NCBI GenBank assembly: GCA_963082875.1
Contig: OY720101.1
Coordinates: 2,542,001 to 2,606,000 of the forward strand
Direction of reading: 5' to 3'
Length of the DNA stretch: 64,000 nt
From: Corella eumyota
Lineage: Eukaryota; Chordata; Ascidiacea; Phlebobranchia; Corellidae
Shown here: positions 35,057 to 46,258 of the stretch, piece by piece
Numbering within the stretch: position 1 is the first letter of the stretch
Layout: every line of letters starts with the position of its first letter
Made by a program: the position numbers and the translations under genes
The notes under the pieces: model-generated
What the model was told of the DNA's origin: nothing
The model's database searches: none
The model's input: the letters and a program-made list of their open reading frames with translations, nothing else

Positions 35057-37600
35057 ATGGATATTGGATCAAATATCAGCAAGAAAATTCAAGCTGCAAT
35101 CAAATCCAAGTTAATTGAGTTGAATGCTTATGTGGATGATGAATTACCTGATTATATTATGATCATGATTGCAAACAAAAAACCAGAGGAACAAATGTAT
35201 GAGGCTCTGTCTTTGTTCTTATCCGACCAAGCTAGCGACTTTACAAAATGGTTGTATGAACTTTTAAAGTCTTTAAAAGAGGGGGATAATAAGGAGAAAA
35301 TCGTTAAAGACTCTTTAAAACCCAAACAACCTGTAAAAGATGATTCAATGAAACTACCTGAAAATTTGGAGAGCAAAAAGTCATCTAGATGGGATGTAAA
35401 AAATAAACAAAAATCTATTGATGAGCCAACAACTTCAAAAAAAATTGAAAAAGTTTCTAGAAAATCAACTTCCAATGAAGCAGTAATTGAAATCTTAAAT
35501 GAGACCGATGACTTTTTTGATCAAGAAATTTTGGAGTGTGAAAGTGTATCCACCAAGCCTAAAAAGAATTTAAAAAATACAGAGAATGTTGTAAGGAAAA
35601 CGCAAGAAAATGAAAAAGTAAGAAAAGTTTCAACATCGGATGAAGCTTCAACTACTAAAAAATCAAAGAAACATTCAAGAAAAAGAAAAGTTGAAAATGA
35701 AAATGTAACAGAAAGTGTTCCTTTTGGATACAAATTAACCCAAAGAAAAAGTAATTTTAAGGAAGAAACAAAAAGCACTCTGGAAGAACCGAAAACAAAA
35801 CACAAGAAAAAACTGAAACGTCGGAAACAAGACATAGAGAAAAGTGAAAAAAAGGAAATAGAACCAATTATTATAAGTGACAAGGAAAAAGAACAACCAT
35901 TGCCTAAAGAAAGTAGCCATAAAATCCAGCGAAAAAGAAAACAAAGTGAAAGTGACAACCATCAACCAGTGGTGCATAGAAAACTTAGTAGCACTATCAC
36001 ATTACCTAAACCTTACAAGGAATCAATCTATATTAGTGATGATAGTGCAAGTGAAACTGAGTTGCCTTCAAAGTCGGTTGTCAGTAAAGTTGCCAAAATT
36101 CGTCAAAATTCTCGACTACCACCAAACAAACAAGCAAGCAAATTTCTACTTATGAAAGCTGTTTCGGAAGCTGAAAAAAGCGTAAGAAAAAGCCGACTTT
36201 TCCATCGAAATCCAACACAAAGTTCTCAACCACAAGAATCCAAACATGAAGTTGAAAGATCGAGGGTTAAACTTAAAGAAAATGTTTCTAAAAGAAGTAC
36301 GAAAAATGTAGCTCTTGGTGCTATCCGAACGCATTTAAACATGGAACGTACTGTTGAGAAAATTCCCAAAACTAAATCTGAGTCAAAAGAATTTGAGACC
36401 ATAGCTGAGAATTCAGATCAAGATAAAAAAGAACCTGAAATTTACCAATGTGATAGTCGGAGAATAATTTGTAAGGATCAGGAAATGAAAAATAATACCG
36501 AAAAAGATAGACGAAAATTGGTCCGAAATTTGCCTAACCAAATCAACAAAGTTCAGTTTGATTCTCGAAAACTGCAAACCACAATTGACTCTAAAAATAT
36601 TGGCAACTTGAATCCTGGCATAGTTGTAAATACCCCGGAAAAGAAAAAATTAAAATTAAGAGAGAGATCTGTAAGCCCTTGCTTTGTTGTAACTTTAGAT
36701 GGCGAAGTTTCAAGTTCAAAAAACAAAAATTTTGATAAAAATGGGATTGAAAATAAAAAGAAAACTTTTGTGCCAGTGAAAATCGAAGCACCACAATCTA
36801 ACTCATCTCATCAAACATTTCAACCTGAAAAATTAATTTCAAATTCTACAGTTGAAAATGTAGCAGAAGAATTAGAATCAGCTGACACAGAGTTGTCACA
36901 AATGAGAGAAAAGCTGATAAAAATGCAGGAAGAAGCTAGAAAATTAAAGTCAATCCAAGAAGCTCAACTCGTTGTTCTCCAGAAAAAATCTGCAGCAATA
37001 TCAGCCATAAATGAACAAAAGACTGAAACCAAGTCAATTCATGTCGCCAATGTTCATTTTTCTGCGACTGAAAAACAATTGTCGGAACATTTTAGTGTTT
37101 GTGGAAAAGTGCTTAGAACTACAATTATTAAAGATGCATTTACTGGAATATCAAAAGGGTAAGTTCAATTTTTCACATTTTTTTTTAAATTTAAATCTCT
37201 TTAAAGTTATAGTTTTAATTTTTAGATTTATATATAGTTAATTATATATATTTATATTAATAATGACACAATAACATAGATATGATCCTTAATTGAAAAC
37301 TTAAAATCTTATTAAATTTTTAGTTTTGCGTACTTGGAATTTGAAGAAGCTAACTCCATTGATATGGCATTGGCACTGGACAGTACACCATTCTGTACAA
37401 GAATCATAAAAGTCAGTAAAAAAGACGACCAATCTGCTACCACCAAACCAATTACATACAGACCAAGAGCTTTTTACCCATCTTACCCAATGATAAGTTA
37501 CAGATCGAGGTTTATGTCCCGCAAACCCAAATACCCAGCTCCAACAAGAGTTTTTGCTAAGAATAAAACTTGGGTAAAATCGGGTTATGTCAAAATGTAA
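35057..37600 (+). CDS. Chimeric nuclear RNA-binding protein: ZC3H14/Nab2-type N-terminus plus PABPN1-type coiled coil and RRM
   Basis: Two exons, 35057-37158 and 37324-37600, giving 792 aa. Residues 1-75 match the PWI-like N-terminal fold of ZC3H14: MDIGSNISKKIQAAIKSKL and ELPDYIM, against human MEIGTEISRKIRSAIKGKL and ELPDYIM (from memory). Two further ZC3H14 islands occur: LPPNKQASKFLLMKAVSEAE (about 352) and SPCFVVTLDGEV (about 540). The long middle is charged and Lys/Ser-rich with many possible nuclear localisation signals. At about 604-645 there is a coiled coil (MREKLIKMQEEARKLKSIQ) and at about 660-735 an RRM (SIHVANVHFSATEKQLSEHF, then GFAYLEF). Both resemble PABPN1, as does the Arg/Tyr-rich tail. 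No CCCH zinc fingers, the poly(A)-binding part of ZC3H14, are present. The N-terminus through the first RRM strand pairs lies in one exon, so the chimera is not a splicing artefact. The upstream GTG at 35048 is not needed; the ATG at 35057 aligns with the ZC3H14 start. Confidence 0.9.
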
Positions 37601-38205
37601 ACTTTTATTTATTCAGAAAAACACTAGTGCTGCTTTTTGTTAATGTGGTATTGTTTTTGCTGTCTTAATGTATGTTGATATCACAAACAACAACTCTTTT
37701 GGGCATTTATTTAAATATGGTGCTTTTTATTCTAATTTTTTAAACTTAACATTTAAATTATACTTTCTGTATTATTTATTCTTTAAAATTTATTTTGATT
37801 ATAAAAATATCAAATTTGTGCATAAGGTTATATTTTTCGATTTAATTTCAATACTTATAATTGGTTAGTGGCATTATGTATGATATATAGGTTAATTTAT
37901 AGCATTTTAAACACGAGAACAAAGCCATGATGTGCATTTTATTTATTTAGTGCTGGCTAAAATTGTCTTTTAGTATTTTGTTATCTGTAAACGTGATTGC
38001 TACTCTTGTATTTTTAAGGTTGATATTTTATTCATTCAATTGTATAATTTTTAAGATCTGGTATTGTTGTGGTCTTTACTAGAATATTAATTAACGATTA
38101 TGTTAATTTTTTAGGAAAAAAATTGATTTTTTAAAATTTAAATTAAATTTTTTGTAAAAGTTTTGAATTTGGAATACCAAGTCATCAACTTATTCTTCTT
38201 GATCA
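37601..38205. other. Intergenic, chimera gene to PRADC1
   Basis: AT-rich 3' UTR and promoter material between two same-strand genes. No zinc-finger exon or other coding extension of the upstream gene was found here. Confidence 0.4.
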
Positions 38206-39438
38206 ATGTTTCTTGGTATTTGGTTTGGATTATTTCTTTCTTTTATTGAAGTAATAACAGGTAAGACATTAAAGTATTTTTTTTACCTACTTAAATGAAA
38301 AAAAATGTTATTTAAAATTTTAAATTACCAGATGTACTCGATAATAGTAATGATAAATTAAATATGAATTTGTTAAGGTTATGGTGTAAATGATCAACTC
38401 TGGTTTGAAGTAGTCTACCCTGAAGAGGTAGCATACTCTTATAAGATCCGACAAGCTCGAGATTTTGGTAGTTTATTCACCAGTACATTTCACCACGTTG
38501 GTCTGGTGTTTGCTGAACCAGAAGAAGGATGTGGTGTTATTAACAATGCCAAAGAAATTCGCGGACAAGTTGCATTAGTTAAACGAGGGTATGTTTGTTT
38601 TTTTGTTAACAAGTTCAACTAGATAAATATAATATCTGTAACTAATTAATTAAAATCCTGTATATATAGAAAAAATTTTTCGACCAGAATTTTTTTTTGG
38701 ACTAAAAATTTTTTTAAAAGGTTTAAAACTATTTTTATAAGTAAGCAATTTTTGAAAGAACCTTTTTAACTGGTTTTGTGAATGACACTTCAACTGTTTC
38801 AATATATTTAGTGGCTGCTCATTTTTGACAAAATCAATTAATGCAGAATTATGTGGAGCTCTTGCCGTAATTATTACCGATAATTTAGAGGATGATATTA
38901 GCCACTGGGTGGAGATGGTAGGTGATGAGAGTGGAAGAAACCGATTGGTTGGAATTCCAGCTGTGTTTATGCTTGGCAAAGATGGGTAGGAACTTTTTTT
39001 AAATTTTTTTACAGAAATTTTTATAGATTAAAAAATGTTTTAAAACTCTTTTAAACTATTGATAGCCATTTTATTAGGTTTTAGTCATTGTGAAACTAAT
39101 AAATTTACTAGAAATAAAATTTATATAGTTATTTTAGGTTAAACTAAAATTATTTGTAGCAATGTAACTGTTATTGCTTTTAAATAAAGTTTTCAAAATA
39201 TTTTCGTAGTATAAGCGTTACTAAACATTGAATATCTAATTTAAAATGTTTTTCAATTTGACTTAAATTCATTGATTAACTTATTTATGCAATCTACTAA
39301 ATTTAACTTATTTTTATATTTAGTCGAATGATTCGTGATAGTGTTAGAAACCATCACAGCAGAGCAGCTATCATAAATATTCCAGTTAATTATACTCGAG
39401 ACTCCTTTGTTAATCAACCACCATGGGATCATTGGTGA
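38206..39438 (+). CDS. PRADC1: Protease-associated domain-containing protein 1
   Basis: Four exons: 38206-38260, 38378-38588, 38812-38985, 39324-39438; 184 aa (human PRADC1 is 188). Exon 1 encodes a signal peptide (MFLGIWFGLFLSFIEVITG). The protease-associated domain fills the rest, with AEPEEGCGVI, IRGQVALVKRGGCSFLTK, LAVIITDN and IPAVFMLGKDG, and the family's C-terminal block IINIPVNYT ending QPPWDHW (human QPPWTFW, from memory). A potential N-glycosylation site is in that block (NYT). There is no protease catalytic domain, as in the rest of the family; the protein is secreted or luminal, and its biochemical role is poorly known. Phases agree at all introns. It is the last gene before the repeat field. 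Confidence 0.95.
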
Positions 39439-40199
39439 ACACCAAAGTAGATCATTAATTTTTTGTGATTATCTCTATTTTAAATCGAAGTTCTATTAAA
39501 TAATTTAAACTTTGAATTTTTATTGGTAGTTAAATTTTTTAATCCGTATTTTTATAAAAACTCAATTTGTTTAATATATTGGTTAAGAATTAATTTTTTT
39601 TTTTAAGAATTTTCAAAATAACTTCAAATTGATAAATGATTTAGATTTTCTATAAATGTAAAGAAGTTGGTGCTAGATTGTTTTAGTTGTGTAAAAAAAA
39701 GTTTCTTTTTTAAAGCTTAGTGTTAAACTTGCCCAGTTGCCTTATTTAAACTTCATATATACATTTAATTTAAACTATTTATTCTAAAGCAATTAGTGTT
39801 TGTTATAATTCGATACTTAAAGTAGAATTTTATTTACAAAAGATTGTTTATTTTGCTGTTGTTCAGCTTACAGAGTGCAATTATATTGTTTACTTTTAAA
39901 ATGAACTAATATATTTTTTTGATTTCGCCAAACTTTTACTGTTTTGTTAAATATGCATAAGCACAAATGTTATTGTATTATAATACAATTCTGTATTGTT
40001 TAATTAGTATTAATTCAAAGTTGTAGGTTTTGATATTTCATATAAAATTGTTAATATAAATATTTTAGGCATGAAGAATTTTTTTTGGTTTGGTGTATAT
40101 TTATTTTATTACAAAACGCTAATTGTTTTTTTAATATGATACATTTAAATTAAAACAAATGTTAAAACAATAAACGCAATCTTGAAAAGAAAAAAAAAA
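39439..40199. other. PRADC1 3' flank, AT-rich
   Basis: Almost entirely A/T, with the PRADC1 3' UTR at its start. It grades into the repeat field without a sharp border. No gene was seen. Confidence 0.4.
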
Positions 40200-43100
40200 T
40201 TATTTATTCAAAATTTTATAAAATAATCAAAAAATATTTTAAAATAGGATTTTAAATTACTTATTTCATGATATACATTTTACTGAATTTTTAATTTTTA
40301 AAATTGATTTTAATTTTTAATATATAAACAAGCATTTTACTATAATAAACAAACAAAAATGAAAATTTTAATGCGTTTTTGAGTTATTAATATCATGATA
40401 TATAACTGACCAATTTTTGAAAGCCTTATAACAATCTTTAAGTTTTAATCAACAAACACTCATTAATTAATAATAAGTGATTTAAAATTTTAAAAAATAT
40501 AAGGTTTGAAAAACAATCCGATAACTAGATTTATTTGATAAATAAAATATGGTTCGAAATCATTTGATTCTTTTTTATAAATATAATTTCTTTAGTAAGT
40601 TTATTAATTAAATTATAAATTTAAATATGAACTTTTTTATATTTAAACCTAATTTTAACAAACAAACACGCATTCATTGATTGTAATATAAAAGTAAACT
40701 AGATTTATTTGATAAATAAAATATGGTTCGAAACTATTTGATTATCTTTAGCATAAATTTTTATAAATAAAAAAAAATATGCATACACCTTAACTAAGAA
40801 TATTACTTATCTTTGATTTTTAATAAACAAACAAGCATTTAAATATATTATACAAATAAAATTTATTTTTCAACCCAGTTCTTTGTTGGTAATATCAGGA
40901 TATACATTATATTAAATTTTAAATTCCTAAAATTGATTTTTGATTTTTAATAAATAAACAAGCATTTAAATAAAATAAACAAAAAAAGAAATTATTTTTA
41001 AACATGTATTTTAATTACTAATATTATAAAATACATTATATTGAATTTTAAATGCTTAATATCAAACTTTAATTTTTAATAAACAAACAAGAATTTAAGT
41101 ATAATAAACAAACAAAAATTAAATTTTTAATCCATTTTTGAGTTATTAATATTATAATATATAACTGACCAAAATTTGAAGACCTAAACACGATTTCTAA
41201 ATTTCAATAAACAAACACCTATTAATTAGTAGTTAGTAATATTTAAATTTTTCAAGTTGTTAATATCAGGATATACAATAACTAAATTTTGAATTCCTAA
41301 AATTGATTTTTAATTTATAAAAAATAAACAAGCATTTAAATATGATAAACATCAAAAAAAAATTGCAAATATGTTTTTTAACTACTTGTATTATAAAATA
41401 CATTATATTAAATTTTAAATACCTAATGTCAAAATTTAATTTTAAATAAATAAACAATAATTTAAATAAAATAAACAAACAAAAATTAAATTTTTTATCT
41501 ATTTTTGAGCTACTGCTATCATGAAATATAATAGACTAAGATTTAAAAAAGTAAAAACAATCTTTAAATTTTAATAAATAAACACCTATTATTTATTAAT
41601 TAGTGATAAAAATTAAAATTTTAATTTATTTTTGAGTTACTAATATCATGATATACAAATGGCCAAGATTGAAAAAATAAATAACAAACTTTAAATTTTA
41701 ATAAATAAACACCTATTGATTAGTAATTAGTGATAATTAAATGTTGTAAATAGGAGAATGAAAACACAATCTGATAATAAACAACATACTAAAATTTCAA
41801 AACTGTAAATGTTCACAAACAAAAGTTATGTTAACTCAAAATTTACAGCTTATAAGACACTGGAAAAGATTAATAATAACTAGATTTATTTGATAAATAA
41901 AATATGGTTCGAAATTATTTGATTATGTTTAGCATGAATTTTTATTAATAAAAAAAAAGATGCATACACCTTAACTAAGAATAGTACATATCTTTGATTT
42001 TTAATGAACAAACAAGCATTTAAATATATTATACAAATAAAATTAATTTTTCAACCCAGTTTTATGTTGTTAATATCAGGATATACACTATACTAAATTT
42101 TAAATTCCTAAAATTGATTTTTGATTTTTAATAAATAAACAAGCATTTAAATAAAATAAACAACTAAAAATTATTTTTTAAACATGTAATTTAATCACAA
42201 ATATTATAAAATACATTTTCTTAAATTTTAAATCCCTATTATCAAACTTTTATTTTTAATAAACAAACAAGAATTTAAATACAATAAACAAACAAAAATT
42301 AAATTTTTAATCCATTTTCGAGTTTTTAATATTATGATATATAACTGACCAAAATTTGAAAACTTAATAACGATCTCTAAATTTTAATAAACAAACACTT
42401 ATTAATTACTAATTAATAATATTTAAATTATCAAAATAGGAGGATTGAAACACAATATAATAATAAACAACATACTAAAATTTTAAAAAGTATAATGACA
42501 ATAACAATATGTTTCGAAATCTAAGATTTTGAACCATAATAACTAGTTTTATTTGATAAATAAAATATGGTTCGAAATTATTTGATTATTTTTAACATAA
42601 ATTTTTATAAATAAAAAAAAAATGCATAAACATTAACTAAGAATATTACATATTTTCGAATAAACAAACAAGCATTTATATATACTATACACACAAAAAC
42701 TAATATTTAACGCAGTTTTAAGTTGTTTATATCAGGATATAGATTATACCAAATTTTAAATTCCTAAAATTGATTTTTGATTTAAATTAAATAAACAAGC
42801 ATTTAAATATGATAAACAAACAAGCATTTATATATACTATACACACAAAAACTAATATTTAACGCAGTTTTAAGTTGTTTATATCAGGATATAGATTGTA
42901 CCAAATTTTAAATTCCTAAAATTGAAAAACTAATATTTAACGCAGTTTTAAGTTGTTTATATCAGGATATAGATTATACCAAATTTTAAATTTCTAAAAT
43001 TGATTTTTGATTTAAATTAAATAAACAAGCATTTAAATATGATAAACAATTGAAACTTATTTTTCAAATATGTTTTTTAACTATTTATATTTTAAAATAC

Positions 43101-44840
43101 ATCATACCAAATTTTTAATGCTTAATATCGGACTTTAACTTTTAATCAACAAACAAGCATTTAAATATAATAAACAAACAAGAATTAATTTTTATTTCAT
43201 TTTCAAGTTATAAATATTCTAGCATATAACTGACCAAAATTTAAAAACCTAATAACAATCATTAAATTTAAATAAACAAACACCTATTTATTAGTAATTA
43301 GTGTCAAAAATTAAAATTTTAATTTATTTTTGAGTTACTAATATCATAATATACAATTGACAAAAATTTAAAAAATTAACAACAACCTTTAAATTTAAAT
43401 AAACAAACACTTATTAATTAGTATTTAGTAATTAAAAATTAAAATTTTAATTCAGTTTTGAGTTACTAATATCATGATATACAATTGACCAAGATTTGAA
43501 AAATTTATAACAACCTTTAAATTTTAATAAAGAAACACCCTTTAATTAGTAATTAGTGATAAAAATTAAAATTTTAATTCATCTTTGAGTTACTAATATC
43601 ATGATATACAATTGACAAAGATTTGAAAAATTAATAACAACCTTTAAATTTTAATAAATAAACACTTATTAATTAGTAATTAGTGATAATTAAATGTTGT
43701 AAATAGGAGAATGAAAACATAATCTGATAATAAACAACATACTGAAATTTCAGATTTTTAACTTCTAAGGAACTAAAGATATCTTCTTTCAAAATTGGGA
43801 CTAGAAAGAATAAAAATAATAAAAATAATAATAATAAGTATAATGACAATAACAATATGTTTCAAAATCCAAGATTTCGAACCATAATAATAATAATAAA
43901 TACACTGACAATAACAATATGTTTCGAAATCTAAGATTTCGAACCATAATAATAACTAGATTTATTTGTTAAATAAAATATGGTTCGAAATTATTTGATT
44001 ACTTTTAACATAAATTTTTATAAATAAAAACAGATGCATAAACATTAACTAAGAGTAAGTATATTACATACCTTTGATTTTTAATAAACAAACAAGCATT
44101 TATATATATTATGCAAACAAAAACTAATATTTTAACCAAGTTTTAAGTTGGTAATATTAGAATATAAATTATAGTAAATTTTAAATTCCCAAAATTGATT
44201 TTTGATTTTTATTAAATAAACAAGCATTTAAATATGATAAATAAACGAAAATTATTTTTCAAATATGTTTTTTAGCTACTTATGTTATAAAATACATTAT
44301 ATTAAATTTTGAGTACTTAATGTCAAACTTTAATTTTAAATAAATAAACAATAATTTAAATATAATAAACAAACAAAAATTAAATTTTTTAACTATTTTT
44401 GAGTTACCAATATCATGATATACAATGGATCAAGATTTAAAAAATAAATAACAATCTTTAAATTTTATTTAATAAACACCTATTAATTAGTAATTAGTGC
44501 AAAAAATTAAAATTTTTATTTATTTTTGAGTTACCAATATCATGATATACAATTGGCCAAGATTTAAAAAATAAATAACAAACTTCAAATTTTAATAAAT
44601 AAACACCTATTGATTAGTAATTAGTGATAATTAAATGTTGTAAATAGGAGAATGATAACACAATCTGATAATAAACAACATACTAAAATTTTAAAACTGT
44701 AAATGTTTACAAACAAAAGTTATGTTAACTCAAAATTTACAGCTTACAAGACACTGGAAAAGATTAATAATATTAATAATAATGATAATGACAATAACAA
44801 TATGTTTCAAAATCTAAGATTTCGAACCATAATAAGGGTT
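40200..44840. repeat. Diverged AT-rich repeat field, left block
   Basis: Short phrases recur many times with variable spacing: AATAAACAAACAAGCATTTA, AAATATGGTTCGAAAT (near 40548, 40722, 41901, 42567, 43976), CCTAAAATTGATTTTTGATT, AACACCTATTAATTAGTAAT and the palindromic ATATCATGATAT. The order of phrases is partly kept, so the field appears to be a diverged tandem array with a long unit that has been shuffled. Locally recent duplications exist, for example a block at 42662 repeated 152 bp later and again in part 78 bp after that. There is no coding potential, and I find no transposase or reverse transcriptase. Confidence 0.8.
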
Positions 44841-45824
44841 CAATAGTAAATTAAAATAAAAAAATAATTAAATTAAAAAATTGTTTTACAGTTAAATTAA
44901 AATTGTTTTACAGTTAAAATTTTTTGATTAAGACAAAAAAATAATAACTTATTAAGAAAAAAAATTTGTTACATACATTGTGATTCAATTTATATTTAAA
45001 AATGTAAAATATTAATTAACATGAAATATTATATAATCGAGGATAAAGCAATTTACATCATAAATAAAAACAGAAATCGGGGAGTTCCCCGAAGCGTCTT
45101 GAAGAAAATTGTAATTTTTTTTTTCTTTTTGATTAGGTTTTTCTCGCTTTCGCGTAAATAGTTGGAAGGTTAACAAAAGAAGTTCATCAAGTGCAACCTA
45201 AAAATGACGAAGTTAAATTCATAGTTTAACATGTTATTAATATTAACTGTTTACAAAAGTATTTCTTCGTGCCAAAGTGTCTTGTTATATCTCTAATATT
45301 GTTATATCTCTACTGACGATTACAAAACTTCAATTCTGCGTTTATCAAGTTTAAATAAATTTAATTTGTTGATTACTTTTAGGTTTTAGGCTCGTTTGCT
45401 TTAACTTTTAAAATGTGTTTGGCTTAAACAATCATAGTTAAATTTTATTTTTAAAGTACTTCAAAATAGTTGGATGTCGTTACTTTAACTTGAGATTATA
45501 TTTATGTTAAAACACTCAAAACAACACCTAAAATAAAAAAAATTCAAAAAATATTGAACAGAACAAAAATTACATCATTTTTATATTACGTATACAGTTT
45601 ATATTCATATATCGCGTGTAATTTAAGTTTTCAAATTACGTTGTAATATTTTATTAAATATATTTTTTGTTTTACAGGCAGTATTGATCATTACAACACA
45701 TAACAACATCGGTTGTTCAACTTTATCAAATCATTTTTGTTTAATAAAATTGATCATAATATTTTTTTATTATCGAAAGTCTCTTGCAAACATATGTATA
45801 TAAATAAGTAACGCTTATATATTG

Positions 45825-45926
45825 AGTCCGGTAGCTCAACGCATAATGCTATACGTTGTAAGTAGCAAAATCTAAGGTTCGAAACCCAGCTTCCCCATTG
45901 AAAATTTTTTTTTTTTTTTTTTTTTT
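45825..45926 (+). repeat. tRNA-like Pol III unit with long T run
   Basis: GTAGCTCAACGC (A-box-like) and GGTTCGAAACC (B-box) are about 36 bp apart, as in a tRNA or tRNA-derived SINE. The acceptor and T stems do not pair, so it is not a normal tRNA. A 22-base T run at 45905-45926 follows and would act as a strong Pol III terminator. Confidence 0.5.
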
Positions 45927-46120
45927 CACGCATAGCTATAGTCACGACCTGTAATATAAAAAAAAATTTATGTTATGAATACGCAAAAAAAAGTGCTCAA
46001 ATTTTTGTTCTTTTGACTTTTTGAAAAACTTTCTTTATCTTGAATCTTAGTAAAGTCATTACAATTCTAATTAACTATAAAATTTTAAGTTTTGCGACAA
46101 AAAATTCTTTTTGGTCGAGC

Positions 46121-46153
46121 CAATGATCATACAACCCTTGTATGATCATTGGT
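46121..46153. repeat. Perfect 15-bp inverted repeat with 3-base loop
   Basis: CCAATGATCATACAA (46121-46135) is followed by CCC and then its exact reverse complement (46139-46153). GGTCGAG stands just outside on the left (46114-46120) and is repeated immediately on the right (46152-46158). Confidence 0.85.
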
Positions 46154-46167
46154 CGAGCTAAGTATAC

Positions 46168-46258
46168 AGTTTTGATAGGTCAAAAGGTCACGCGAACGAT
46201 TCTATGTACGTGAAATAAAAAAATGTTCTTATTTTTGTTTTTTAAATTTTCGTAAATT
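46168..46258. repeat. Array-flanking sequence, left copy
   Basis: Starts GGTCAAAAGGTCACGCGAAC and contains ATGTACGTGAAATAAAAAAATG, ending AAATTTCTT next to the first satellite unit. A near copy at 60593-60680 flanks the array on the other side. Confidence 0.75.

Larger units (their letters stand above)
44841..46158. other. Spacer between repeat field and satellite array
   Basis: Mixed AT-rich sequence. It holds a tRNA-like A/B-box sequence with a 22-base T run (45825-45926), a diverged copy of the array-flanking sequence around 45985-46060, and a perfect hairpin at 46121-46153. No protein gene was recognised. Confidence 0.45.

Noticed and set aside
35152-35977. Long minus-strand open frames opposite the chimera gene
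   Set aside because: They are low-complexity Phe/Leu/Ser translations produced by the Lys/Ser-rich coding strand; no family similarity and no splice logic.
37668-37868. Short plus-strand open frame after the chimera gene
   Set aside because: A/T-rich Phe/Leu/Tyr translation typical of noncoding DNA in this window; lies in the 3' flank.
45825-45897. Functional tRNA gene
   Set aside because: A and B boxes are present, but acceptor and T stems do not pair; treated as a tRNA-like repeat.
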